From: Priapulus caudatus
Lineage: Eukaryota > Priapulida > Priapulimorpha > Priapulimorphida > Priapulidae
Direction: 5' to 3'
Assembly: GCF_000485595.1 (NCBI RefSeq)
Contig: NW_014577356.1
Coordinates: forward strand, 297,185 to 317,437
DNA length: 20,253 nucleotides
Shown here one piece after another: positions 9,595-17,770 of the stretch. The first letter of the stretch is position 1. Each line of letters begins with the position of its first letter. A program made the translations under genes and the position numbers. Under the pieces are notes generated by a model. It had not been told where the DNA came from. It ran no database searches and saw only the letters and a program-made list of their open reading frames with translations.

Positions 9595-10046
9595 GTACCC
9601 CCATTATTTCATACTGATGTATGGGTACGTTTATATATTCGCAATGATCTGGCCTGATCTAATAGAATGTTGCTGAGTTTATGCAGCATTCCTATCTGAG
9701 AATAAATACTATCAGGAGTAATAAAGACAAAGTTTGACTTTATTAATTCCTGATAGTATGAGCTGCGGTGTCAGCACTGCGATATCTGCCGGCAATATAA
9801 CGCACGCCTGTGTATTGGTTACGTCATCGACTGCAGGCAATGACCGCCACAGGAAATTGCGTGCTCTCTTGGCCTGCAAGCCTCGTTGCTTTCATCACGC
9901 GGTGAGCCATTGACCCGACAATACTTGATGTGACTCTATGATACAGCGGGGAAGAATTAGTAGATTAGTATTGCGATGGAAATTTGCACAGACTAGTGGT
10001 GGGGGGTGGGGGGGGGGTTGTCGCGTGCGAGCAATGCAGGAACGCC
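9593..10046 (+). repeat. Intronic repeat block, copy 1 (truncated at the N gap)
   Basis: Direct repeat of 11263-11717 and inverted repeat of about 19235-19639. Shared landmarks in order are TTCGCAATGATCTGGCCTGA, the hairpin at 9706-9759, GCTGCGGTGTCAGCACTGCG, CTGCAGGCAATGACCGCCAC, ATCACGCGGTGAGCC and GCGTGCGAGCAATGCAGGA. This copy stops exactly at the N run, whereas the others continue. No coding frame is shared among copies. Confidence 0.88.
9706..9759. repeat. Long hairpin, about 25-bp stem
   Basis: TACTATCAGGAGTAATAAAG pairs with CTTTATTAATTCCTGATAGTA around a short loop. The same palindrome is at 11370-11424 and 19545-19599, and a half copy (TATCAGGAGTTAATGAGACA) is at about 9240-9259. 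It may be a small fold-back element or the terminus of a larger one. Confidence 0.8.
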
Positions 10047-10160
10047 NNNNNNNNNNCCGCACGCACGCACGCACGCGCACGCACGCAACGACCCACACAC
10101 GCACGCACGTACACGCGCACGTACGCCCCGCACGCACGCACGCACACACACACACGCAGG
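10047..10160. other. Assembly gap (10 N) followed by CA/CGCA-rich tract
   Basis: 10047-10056 are N. The sequence from 10057 is CGCACG and CACA repeats. The neighbouring repeat block is cut off at the gap, so what truly precedes the S3-S4 exon is uncertain. Confidence 0.95.
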
Positions 10161-10322
10161 CGCCCACTCGTACATGGGTATCCTGCATTTCTCTTGGGTT
10201 TCGTTATTACGTTGGATTAATCAAAGCGAGCTCTCGCGTGCGACAACTGCTGGTTTCATTATAATATATAAATCAGTAGATGTCTCATAGTGACGTCATT
10301 TGTTTCTGCCGGCGGCCGCCAG

Positions 10323-10454
10323 GTGGAATCAGCCTGACATGATGATCGTCATCCTGTCTGTAGTCGGCATTCATATTGGAGGAGATGAAGTCGGACATTA
10401 TTCCCATCAACCCCACCATTATCCGCGTGATGAGAGTGCTGCGGATAGCACGAG
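10323..10454 (+). CDS. Cav3: Cav3 domain IV S3-S4 exon (one-base insertion)
   Basis: The acceptor ...TTTCTGCCGGCGGCCGCCAG is followed by codons for [15 protein letters not shown], then, after a one-base slip, [15 protein letters not shown] and [10 protein letters not shown]. It ends at CGAG before the donor GTATGC. This is S3 plus the S4 voltage sensor of domain IV of a T-type calcium channel: the WNQLD start of S3, the PINPTIIR motif and the arginine ladder R-x-x-R-x-x-R. The phase (one leading base, one trailing base) joins exactly to the next exon, giving IARVLKLLK. Without the extra T near 10370-10371 it would be 131 nt, the same as the minus-strand copy at 18402-18532. A proline replaces the usual leucine in the first turn of S3 (CCT versus CTG). 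The insertion is probably consensus error, but exon decay cannot be excluded. Confidence 0.9.
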
Positions 10455-10501
10455 GTATGCCCACCAGGTGGCAGCACGAGACGCTCGCGCATTGCCCTAA
10501 C

Positions 10502-10625
10502 CAGAGCACGTATATCATATATCAAGAGTAGATAATAACATTATTTAATGATATATAATTTATAGATAATATGTTATTATCTACTCTTGCGTATATGTAT
10601 CAATACGTATGATATACGTGCTCTG
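10502..10625. mobile_element. hAT-like MITE in intron after the S3-S4 exon
   Basis: The termini are CAGAGCACGTATATCATA and its reverse complement ending ATACGTGCTCTG. The inner inverted repeats AGAGTAGATAATAACAT/ATGTTATTATCTACTCT form a long hairpin. CCCTAAC flanks it on both sides (10495-10501 and 10626-10632), extendable to 8-9 bp depending on how the ends are drawn. CAG ends with such a duplication fit hAT. It lies about 47 bp downstream of the donor and has a copy at the same relative place at 18238-18362. Confidence 0.75.
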
Positions 10626-10632
10626 CCCTAAC

Positions 10633-11080
10633 TCACTTTGAGATTTACCTCTAATTTTACTTAATTATTAACGTCTAATTATTTTAAACGATACTTGATT
10701 CACTGGGTAGATTCACTCTACTCGTTATGGCCATGCGATTTGTTGGCGTTCAGCGTAATCCTGAAGCTGCATCCTATATGTCAGACTATAGTTAGCACCC
10801 ACATAAAATAAAGTCACTACCTTTTCACTCCAACACAGTCCTATAAATAGTGAACAGTCACTACCTTTTTGGGTTGCATATATGCATATATATTCTCTTC
10901 CTTATATGCGTGTAATAGAATAGGTAACTTACGGTAGGTTCTTTGGTAGGTTTGGTTTTTGACTATGTGAAGAGACAGGGCGCGACCAGTAGTAGTGCTC
11001 AAACATGCACCTCCAAGCACTGGTATCAACACCACATGAGTATATAAACATACCCTTATACATTAGTATTAAATATGGGA
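10633..11080 (+). repeat. Intron segment duplicated in inverse orientation at 17771-18237
   Basis: Intron sequence from CTCACTTTGAGATTTACC to TATTAAATATGGGAGTGTAT is nearly identical to the reverse complement of 18230-17771, with a few substitutions and short indels. No coding frame is shared. Confidence 0.9.
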
Positions 11081-11169
11081 GTGTATTATATTATATATTA
11101 TGTTATATTTATATAATAAATATATATTATATATAAATATATATAATATACTCCCATATTTAATATTCT

Positions 11170-11201
<32 letters not shown>

Positions 11202-11262
11202 TTATGTATAATATATATATATATATATTATAATATATATATTATATTATATATATAATGTA
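11081..11262. repeat. AT-rich microsatellite tract
   Basis: Interrupted AT/TA alternation containing CTCCCATATTTAATATTC. It resembles the tract at 9424-9592 and is where the permuted minus-strand copy breaks. Confidence 0.9.
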
Positions 11263-11717
11263 CCCCTATTATTTCATACTGATGTATAGTTTGTTTATAT
11301 ATTCGCAATGATCTGGCCTGATCTAATAAAATGTTGCTGAGTTTTATGCAGCCTTCTATTTGAGTATAAATACTATCAGGAGTTAATAAAGACAAAGTTT
11401 GACTTTATTAACTCTTGATACTGTGAGCTGCGGTGTCAGCACTGCGATATCTGCCGGCAATATACGCATGCCTGTGCATTGGTTACGTCATCGACTGCAG
11501 GCAATGACCGCCACAGGAAATTGCGTGCTCTCTTGGCCTGCAAGCCTCGTTGCTTTTCATCACGCGGTGAGCCATTGACGCCGACAATTACTTGATTGAC
11601 TCTATGATACAGCGGGGAGGAAATTAGTAAGATTATGGTATTGCGATGGAAATTTGCACAGAACTAGTGGTGGGGGGTGGGGGCGGGGTTGTCGCGTGCG
11701 AGCAATGCAGGACGCCC
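11263..11717 (+). repeat. Intronic repeat block, copy 2
   Basis: Direct repeat of 9593-10046 and inverted repeat of 19235-19639, with the hairpin at 11370-11424. It continues past the point where copy 1 is cut, through CGCCCGGCTGGCAGGTTCG. It lies within the intron between the S3-S4 and S4-S5 exons. Confidence 0.9.
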
Positions 11718-11744
11718 GGCTGGCAGGTTCGTTTCGTATGTAGA

Positions 11745-12170
11745 TAAGAAATGGAGAAAGAAGGAGAGAGAGAAGAGAGAGAGTCAGAGAAAGAGTCAGA
11801 GGGGAGGAAAATGGGGGAGAGTGTTCAGCGGTAAGAGATAGAAAGAGAGGGAGAGGACGAAGGGGTGGAGAGCGAGCGATAGAGAGAGAGGGTCGGGCAG
11901 AAAGGATAGAATGACGAGGAAGAGTGCGAGGGCGATGAGCGAGCGATAGAGAGAGCAGGAAGATAGAAAACAATAAGAAAAACAAGATGGAGCGAGCGTA
12001 AGAGCAGCGGAGAGGGGCGGGATAGAAAGAGAGAGAAAGGCGTAAGGAGACAGAGGCGCGAACGAAAAAGACGGCGGACGGGAGAAGAGTTAAAGAAGAA
12101 TAAGAAAGCGCGAGAGCACGCACAAGAGAGTGAATGAGAGAGAAAGAGAGCGGAGGGGCAACGAAAGTTA
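11745..12170. repeat. GA-rich purine tract in intron
   Basis: A long irregular GAGA/GGAG strand asymmetry whose reverse complement is at 18835-19230. Long frames on the minus strand here (about 210 codons, Leu/Ser-rich) are composition artefacts. Confidence 0.85.
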
Positions 12171-12268
12171 TAGGAGACTCCTTAAATAATAACGAAACGT
12201 TCGTACCTTTCCCACCACTCTGCCTTCTCGCTCTCACATTGGGATCTATAACGTATGCTCTATTACAG

Positions 12269-12418
12269 TATTGAAGCTGCTAAAGATGGCAAAGGGCATT
12301 CGAGCTTTGCTAGACACTGTTTGACAGGCCCTGCCGCAGGTGGGGAACCTAGGACTGCTCTTCTTTCTCCTCTTCTTCATCTTTGCCGCGCTCGGCGTTG
12401 AGCTGTTTGGAAGACTAG
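12269..12418 (+). CDS. Cav3: Cav3 domain IV S4-S5 linker and S5 exon (in-frame TGA)
   Basis: The acceptor CTCTATTACAG leads into (V)[17 protein letters not shown], then [18 protein letters not shown] and [13 protein letters not shown], with donor GTACGT after [16 protein letters not shown] and AALGVELFG are characteristic of domain IV S5 in T-type channels. The phases match: the first codon is completed by the previous exon, and the trailing G completes GAA of the pore-loop exon, giving [14 protein letters not shown]. Codon 12322-12324 is TGA, where the minus-strand copy has AGA (Arg). As written, the protein would end in the S4-S5 linker. The minus-strand copy differs from this exon at only two bases. 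Sequencing error, polymorphism or a dead copy are the options. Confidence 0.93.
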
Positions 12419-12465
12419 GTACGTCTACGTCTGTCGGCCCCCTCTATCTTGTTATCTTGTTTTTG

Positions 12466-12492
12466 TCTTCTTCTTCTTCATCTTTTTCTTTT

Positions 12493-12524
<32 letters not shown>

Positions 12525-12632
12525 TTCTTTGTCTTCTTTTTCTTCTTCTTCTTTTTCTTCTTCTTCTTTTTCTTCTTCTTCTTCTTCTTCTTCTTTTTCT
12601 TCTTCTTCGTCTTCTTCATCTTCTTCTTCGTT
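12466..12632. repeat. (TTC/CTT)n trinucleotide repeat in intron
   Basis: About 165 bp of TTC/CTT units with single-base slips, starting roughly 47 bp after the S5 exon donor. It makes artefactual poly-Ser and poly-Lys frames. GAA/TTC tracts of this type can form triplex DNA, which is general knowledge and not shown here. Confidence 0.95.
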
Positions 12633-12756
12633 GTCTCCTTCTTATTTCTCGTTCCTCTTCTTCCTCGCCATTGTCCTATTCTTCGTCTGCGTTCTCCCAC
12701 CCGTGACGTGATTGGTCGGAGCCATAACGCGCCCTCTATCTGACTGACCACTACAG

Positions 12757-12878
12757 AATGCTCGGAGGACCATCCCTGTGAAGGCCTCAGCGACCACGCC
12801 CACTTTAAGGAATTTGGCATGGCCTTCCTGACACTGTTCCGCGTAGCGACCGGCGACAACTGGAATGGCATCATGAAG
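12757..12878 (+). CDS. Cav3: Cav3 domain IV pore-loop exon
   Basis: The acceptor GACCACTACAG is followed by (G)AATGC..., coding [36 protein letters not shown] and NGIMK, with donor GTGAGA. This is the domain IV P-loop. The aspartate in [10 protein letters not shown] is the domain IV selectivity-filter residue that marks T-type (EEDD) channels, in contrast to the glutamate of L/N/P-type channels. The cysteines in [10 protein letters not shown] are conserved in the extracellular turret of Cav3. The 122-nt length and phase fit both neighbours. No lesion is seen in this exon, and the window holds no second copy of it. Confidence 0.96.
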
Positions 12879-13355
12879 GTGAGACTGTGTTGATTGTGTC
12901 GCCACCTGTCGTGGAGTGGGAGAGTCGTAAATGAAATGTGTATGTAGAGGGTGGATAGTGATCGCGCGATCTTTCACCCACGATTCTTCAGCCTGTAGTT
13001 AAGCTGACAGTTTCACTGTATAGTATTGTTTTATTGCATTTGTCTTGGAAACTGTAACCGCGTTTACACTGAAAAGATAACCCGGATTTATTAAGCAGCA
13101 ATTTTTTTTAAATTCGGATTTTTAAATCCGCGTGTAGACCGCGGTTTGTATATTAATTGTGTCGGAAAAATTGCCAGAAGCAACATTGTTGTCTACTTTC
13201 GTCACTGCTACTGAATCTCACCGTGTTGTCCATACATACATACACACACTCGCGCACGCACGCACACCCACTTACTCACGCACACACACACACGCTCACT
13301 CATGATCACTCACGTACGCACGCACGCTCGCCGCACAAACACGCAATACGCACAT

Positions 13356-13417
<62 letters not shown>

Positions 13418-13488
13418 ACACACACACACGCACACACAAACACACACATATATGCTTATATATTACATATACTCTCTCTGTTTTGTAG
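12879..13488. other. Intron with CA microsatellite
   Basis: Intron between the pore-loop and S6 exons. 13230-13450 is CA-rich, with a long uninterrupted (CA)n at about 13360-13415. The acceptor CTCTCTCTGTTTTGTAG closes it. No other feature is seen. Confidence 0.85.
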
Positions 13489-13606
13489 GATACGTTACGG
13501 GACGGCTGCAACAGTGAAGCGGAGTGCAGGGTTAACTGCTGTGTCAGTCCATTCGTTGCCCCCATCTACTTCGTCGTGTTCGTACTCATCGCTCAGGTTT
13601 GTCCTG
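13489..13606 (+). CDS. Cav3: Cav3 domain IV S6 exon (extra G near the 3' end)
   Basis: The exon reads DTLRDGCNSEAECRVNCC, VSPFVAPIYFVVFVLIAQ and then CAGGTTTGTCCTG before the donor GTGAGT. Cav3 proteins have AQFVLVNVVVAVL here, which would be CAG-TTT-GTC-CTG spliced to GTG-AAC. A single extra G at 13596-13597 therefore breaks the frame. Splicing instead at CAG|GTTTGT would keep the frame but delete three residues of S6, which is unlikely. The NCC cysteine pattern resembles protostome Cav3 channels. Without the extra base the exon is 117 nt, phase 0 on both sides. Confidence 0.93.
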
Positions 13607-14256
13607 GTGAGTTATAATCAGGGTTCAACGTAGCGGGTCTTCAAAGTCTTAATACGTGCCTTATTTTTTGTCCAAAGACATTGTGTTTATAAACTGTTCT
13701 CGACTTGAGAGTGAAGAATTGTTGTATATTATAATACGGGAAATTAATTAATCTGTGTGCATTTGATGTATATTAAGGATTTAATATATAGTTGTACTTT
13801 ATTAGTCGCGTATAAAAGCTATTATTTGGCTCCAGAAAGGCGTCTTATATAAGTCCTTATTTCAACATGTGTCTTACTACTATGAACCCTGTATAATGAC
13901 TACCATATTCCACTACGGTATAGCATTACCCATCATTATTATATGTATTGCAATTTTATATATGTAATATATGTAATGTATATGTGTATACATTATAATG
14001 TAATATTATTATGTAATTTGCCACACCTTGGTGAGTAAGATGTGTAACATTTCTACGTCTTATTGTGTAATGTAAACGTTGCCACATGTTATGGTGTAGG
14101 ATATAGCGTTTTCTCCCTATGCACAGACCTCTCAGATCTCTCACCTCTCATCTCTCACCTCAGAGAATAATTATGTCACCATAAATCAATGTGGCGAACT
14201 CATTTGCAACCGGATTGCCCGTGGAGTTGTGGAGGTGTGATGTTGCCGCCATATGA

Positions 14257-14287
<31 letters not shown>

Positions 14288-14513
14288 ACTACTACTACTA
14301 CTACTACTTGCCTGCTGCTGCTGCTGTGCTGCTGCTGCTGTTGTGCTGCTACTGCTGCTGCCCTGCTGCTGCTGCTGCTGCTACTACTACTACTACTACT
14401 CTACCTCTACTGCTCTCTACCTCTACTGCTCTCTACCTCTACCTCTCTGCCTACACTACGATACTACTACTACCCCTCTCATCTCACCTCTCATCGCTCT
14501 CACCCCTTCTCAG
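13607..14513. other. Intron with CTG/CTA trinucleotide repeats
   Basis: AT-rich sequence to about 14190, then 14262-14460 is a mixed run of TGC, TAC and CTACCTCTACTG units ending in a pyrimidine-rich acceptor (CTCACCCCTTCTCAG). The poly-Leu, poly-Ala and poly-Cys frames across it are artefacts. Confidence 0.85.
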
Positions 14514-14672
14514 GTGAACGTGGTCGTGGCTGTGCTCATGAAACATCTCGAGGAATCACACAAGCTGATGGAGGACGAGGCGGAGATCGACGAGGAGATA
14601 CAGCGGGAGCTCGACGACGAAGCAGCGCTCATACGCGAGCAGAGGATGATAGCAGTGGCCGCTGATAGACAG
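14514..14672 (+). CDS. Cav3: Cav3 S6 end and proximal C-terminus exon
   Basis: Phase-0 exon of 53 codons: VNVVVAVLMKHLEESHKLM, then a strongly acidic helix-like stretch EDEAEIDEEIQRELDDEAA and LIREQRMIAVAADRQ, with donor GTCAGT. VNVVVAVLMKHLEES is the cytoplasmic end of domain IV S6 in Cav3 channels and closes the activation gate. The acidic segment is the start of the cytoplasmic C-terminal tail. No lesion is seen and there is no second copy in the window. Confidence 0.95.
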
Positions 14673-15394
14673 GTCAGTGTGGTGACCACTGGTCAGAGAG
14701 AGAAAGAGAGAGAGAGAGGAGGAGAAAAATGGCGAAAGGGGATGAGAGGATGAGGGGAGGGTGCAGGCGGAAAGTGTAGCAAAGTGGCCACCGCGAGCAC
14801 TGTTGGAAATACAAATGTTATACATATGTATAGAATACAAATGAATGAAATATGTATAGAATACAAATGAATGAAATATGTATAGAATAAATGAAATACA
14901 AATGTATAGCATATCCCGCGCGAATGAGCGAGTAACGCTACGAACTTATGGTAAGTATAAACGTGGATATATATATATATATATATGATATATATATATG
15001 ATATGTATAACGCCCCGCTCCATCTTCTCTACTTCTCACTTCTGCGTCTGTACTTTTGCTTGTTTGCCACGGTCATGTAGAGGTCACGCAGAGGTTATGT
15101 AGAGGTCATTCAAAGGTCACGCCGTGCTCGCAGCCTATCAGTGACGACCTAGCCGCGTGTGTGGGATGCGCTTTTCATCAGGATTACATAAAAACACATT
15201 TTACGTTTTTATTCATTCCCTGATTTCATCGATGCATTCCTCTTAGGTTCCATTAGATCTATTAGATTTTTCGTCGTCTTCGTGTTTTTTGATTATTATG
15301 TTATATTATAATATATTAGGTGTTGTCGGTTGTATGGTATACTCACACACTAACGCTTGCGTTGTTAACACCGCCCCACTTTCTGTGCCCACAG
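14673..15394. other. Intron; GA, AT and 11-bp repeats
   Basis: It contains a short GA tract (14694-14720), three copies of a GAAATATGTATAGAATACAA-like unit (14820-14905), AT alternation (14968-15003) and the 11-bp repeat at 15070-15119. The acceptor is TTTCTGTGCCCACAG at 15394. Confidence 0.8.
15070..15119 (+). promoter_or_regulatory. Five AGGTCA-like half-sites at 11-bp period (DR5-type spacing)
   Basis: CGGTCA (15070), AGGTCA (15081), AGGTTA (15092), AGGTCA (15103) and AGGTCA (15114) start exactly 11 bp apart, leaving 5-bp spacers. AGGTCA direct repeats with 5-bp spacing are the classic DR5 arrangement bound by nuclear-receptor heterodimers. The same pattern is also just an 11-bp minisatellite, and function is not shown. 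Confidence 0.45.
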
Positions 15395-15865
15395 TCTCTT
15401 TCCACAGTGCATGAACTGTCGTGTGATGACTCATGCTCATCAAACCCCTCGGTAGAGGGCGCTGATGATGCTTTCACTGCATGCGAATCTGTGAACATCA
15501 TATTAACGCCGCGCAAGGACGCCGACGAGCACGTGGCGCCACCTTTCGGCGCGTACGCGGACACGTTGCATCTGTCGCATTCCACCAACTGTCTGCTGGA
15601 GTTGTTAGCAGACGAAGTGCAGTCTCTCAGCTGGCGGTCCGCCACTTCCGTTTCCGATCCGCACCTGTACGGTGGCTCGCAGGAGTGCATTCTGGGATCG
15701 GCTGCGTCTGAGAGCGCCATCTGGCGTTGCTGGCGTGCGGAACGTGTAAATACGACATATATTCCTTCGCTCGTCGAGCGGCGTTTAAGGGCTGGTGTGC
15801 TTTGCACGCGCGGCGACGGTGACGCCATTTTTACGTTTGGGCTTCGTTTGGCGTTCCACGAGTGA
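15395..15865 (+). CDS. Cav3: Cav3 cytoplasmic C-terminal tail exon (3' end uncertain)
   Basis: The acceptor TTTCTGTGCCCACAG joins in phase 0 to the preceding exon, giving ADRQ-SLSTVHELSCDD. The frame is open to TGA at 15863-15865. The product is a soluble, serine- and acid-rich segment with ESVNIILTPRKDADEH and LHLSHSTNCLLELLADEVQS, as expected for a disordered channel tail. It has no catalytic motif. The true exon probably ends earlier than the stop, for example near 15743-15745 where CGTGTAAAT gives a donor, because the last 40 codons lose tail-like character. Assignment to Cav3 rests on phase, order and strand rather than recognised homology. Confidence 0.65.
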   Translation, partial: SLSTVHELSCDDSCSSNPSVEGADDAFTACESVNIILTPRKDADEHVAPPFGAYADTLHLSHSTNCLLELLADEVQSLSWRSATSVSDPHLYGGSQECILGSAASESAIWRCWRAERVNTTYIPSLVERRLRAGVLCTRGDGDAIFTFGLRLAFHE

Positions 15866-16798
15866 GCGTTCCAACGCCTGCTGCGTCGAAAAGAATTCCT
15901 TCTCCGCCAACCCCCTCCCACCGACACATCTTAGGCAGGATAACAACCCCCCCCCCAACACATCTTAGGCGTGATACAGCCCCCCTCCCCCTACGACCAG
16001 CTTAGACGTGATAACAACCCTCCCACCGCGCCCCACGACACTCATGACGTCACAAAACCCCCCATTCCACCTTTCCGCAACTCCTTAGATGTATTTACTC
16101 ACTCATATAATACCACCCAGTCTACAGATCACCTCTAAACGAACTTTCGCGTTCTTTTTGTATTTGTTTGTGCAGATTGTGCTGCGTCGGTGTTGCATAT
16201 CGTGTTGTGTCTGGGCGTTGCATGTTCTAGCCCAGACTAATTGTATCTCATCGGGGTGCGTCCCAAGGGCTTACGTCTCCGCGCTTCTCTATCGATCAGC
16301 TGACCTCCTCTGCCACTAAGTGAGAGCTTCTTTTTCCTCTCTCTCTTACCTCTTCTCTCTGTGTTCTCTCTGTTTTATCCTTATCTCCCTCTTCCCTCGT
16401 TCTCTCAATCTCTCTCTTCTCTCTTTCTCTCTCTCTCTCTCTCTCTTTCTTTCTCTCGTACATTCCTCTCTTTCTCGCGCTCTCTCTCTCTTTCTGTATC
16501 TCTTTCTATGTCTATCTCTCTTTAGGTTTCTCTCTAGTGTGGAAATAACTTAGCTCACTCCACTCACACTAGATATCACATACAGACTATGGCTATGACC
16601 AGTAAAAAATCTAGCTCCAGACTAAGACCTTGGATCGCACTCATACAACGCGTTAGTTATGACCCGCAATCAGGTTAGTTGTAGTAGTTGCTAGTAGTTG
16701 TTAGTAGTTGCCTAGTAGTTTCTCTGTAAGTAAAACTGCGAGTTTGTCGTACATATTACCACGTTGTCTGCACCATAGAAATAGTTATAGAGACATAT

Positions 16799-16799
<1 letters not shown>
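15866..16799. other. No gene seen; C-rich, CT and TAGTAGTTG repeats
   Basis: 15926-16025 holds three degenerate units of CATCTTAGGCGTGATAACA plus C-runs. 16325-16545 is a CT microsatellite. 16680-16722 has four TAGTAGTTG-like units. A frame at about 16175-16318 is open but has no recognisable content. Confidence 0.65.
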
Positions 16800-16833
<34 letters not shown>

Positions 16834-16937
16834 CTACCTATATTAGTTCCACATTGTCTGCACTCAATATTGAGTCACGTGATTCAGTCCTTCGGTCCTG
16901 CTTCGCGTCGATGTTGCTGTGGCTGTGTTCGCGTGGC

Positions 16938-17096
16938 CCCGGCAGTTAGATGCGATATGATATGACTACTAGGCACTTAGGATATGGACTACTAGGCATT
17001 AAAAAAAAAAAAACCTAACCCTAACCCTAACCCTAAAAAAAAAAAAAATTAATTAAAGTGCCTTAGTTAGTCAATCATATCGCATCTAGCTGCCCG
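16938..17096. repeat. Fold-back carrying an interstitial telomeric repeat
   Basis: The left arm (GGCAGTTAGATGCGATATGA through GACTACTAGGCACTTA) and the right arm (AAGTGCCTTAGTTAGTCAATC through ATCGCATCTAGCTGCC) are inverted copies. Between them is a run of 13 A, then CCTAACCCTAACCCTAACCC (17014-17036 in full, just under four CCCTAA units), then a run of A to 17048. Block L lacks this insertion. Confidence 0.88.
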
Positions 17097-17170
17097 GGCG
17101 ATTGCGTTCGCGTAATGACAAAACCACGGCACGCGTCGGTGATCACGCGTGATCGTAACTCTCCAATCAG

Positions 17171-17370
17171 GCGCAACTGGCGGATCGACCATGACGCCGA
17201 CGACGATGGCCGATGACGACGGCGTCCTGGAGCCAGGAGCGGATGTCCGGCGGTTTATTGCTGCAGAAACAAGACTTCCGCTGCCGACGGATATCACGTT
17301 TCAGGTGCAGGCGCCGACGCCGCTGCCGACGCTGCGGGGCTGCGATGACGTCGGTGCGTGTAGCTCGTGA
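17171..17370 (+). pseudogene. Putative last channel exon, frameshifted copy
   Basis: It begins after the acceptor CTCCAATCAG and parallels the intact minus-strand copy at 5638-5853. About seven single-base indels break the frame, mostly repeated letters such as CTGGCGG for CTGCGG, GGCCGAT for GGCGAT and CAAGAC for CAGAC. The 3' part is in frame (DITFQVQAPTPLPTLRGCDD) and ends at TGA 17368-17370. This copy lies on the same strand and downstream of the Cav3 exons, which is the main reason to link the sequence to the channel. The indel pattern looks more like uncorrected long-read error than neutral decay. Confidence 0.5.
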
Positions 17371-17514
17371 AGCGGTCGATAAATAATCAATGAACAATAA
17401 CAATAAAACATAAAATAATAAAATCATAATAAATCATAAATAATCAATGATCGATAAGTCAACCACAGTTGAGGAATGGTGGCGTGGTTAAATGATTAAC
17501 GAGAAAGCGACAGA

Positions 17515-17545
17515 CTCTCTTCTCTCCTCTCTCTCTCTCTCTTCT

Positions 17546-17590
<45 letters not shown>

Positions 17591-17680
17591 ACACACACAC
17601 AACACACACACACACACACAACACACAAACAACACACACACACTCGCTCTCTCTCTCTCTTCTCTCCCGCTCTCTCTCTA

Positions 17681-17739
<59 letters not shown>

Positions 17740-17765
17740 ACTCTCTCTCTCTCTCTCTCTCTTTC
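17515..17765. repeat. CT and CA microsatellites
   Basis: Long (CT)n tracts flank a CACA-rich segment (17590-17642). It is the boundary between block R and the permuted Cav3 copy. Confidence 0.95.
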
Positions 17766-17770
17766 TCACA

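Larger units (their letters stand above)
16800..17765 (-). repeat. Inverted-repeat block R (partner 5395-6080)
   Basis: Reverse complement of block L in the same order, from the AT tract (16801-16832) through CACGTGATTCAGTCCTT, the last-exon copy, the AT-rich 3' flank and ACGAGAAAGCGACAGACTCTC to a long CT tract. It differs by the telomeric fold-back insertion at 16938-17096, many single-base insertions, and CA repeats (17590-17642) inside the CT tract. Confidence 0.88.

Noticed and set aside
11602-12237. 211-codon minus-strand Leu/Ser-rich frame
   Set aside because: It lies in the GA-rich intron tract, and its duplicate at 18835-19230 does not keep the frame. It is composition-driven.
12340-12874. 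Poly-Ser, poly-Leu and poly-Lys frames
   Set aside because: They are translations of the TTC repeat. Only the flanking channel exons are real.
14189-14753. Long frames with poly-Leu and poly-Cys before the S6-end exon
   Set aside because: The N-terminal part is the intronic CTG/CTA repeat. Only 14514-14672 is exon.
17014-17036. True chromosome end or telomere boundary
   Set aside because: Fewer than four units, flanked by A-runs and then unique sequence on both sides, so it is interstitial.
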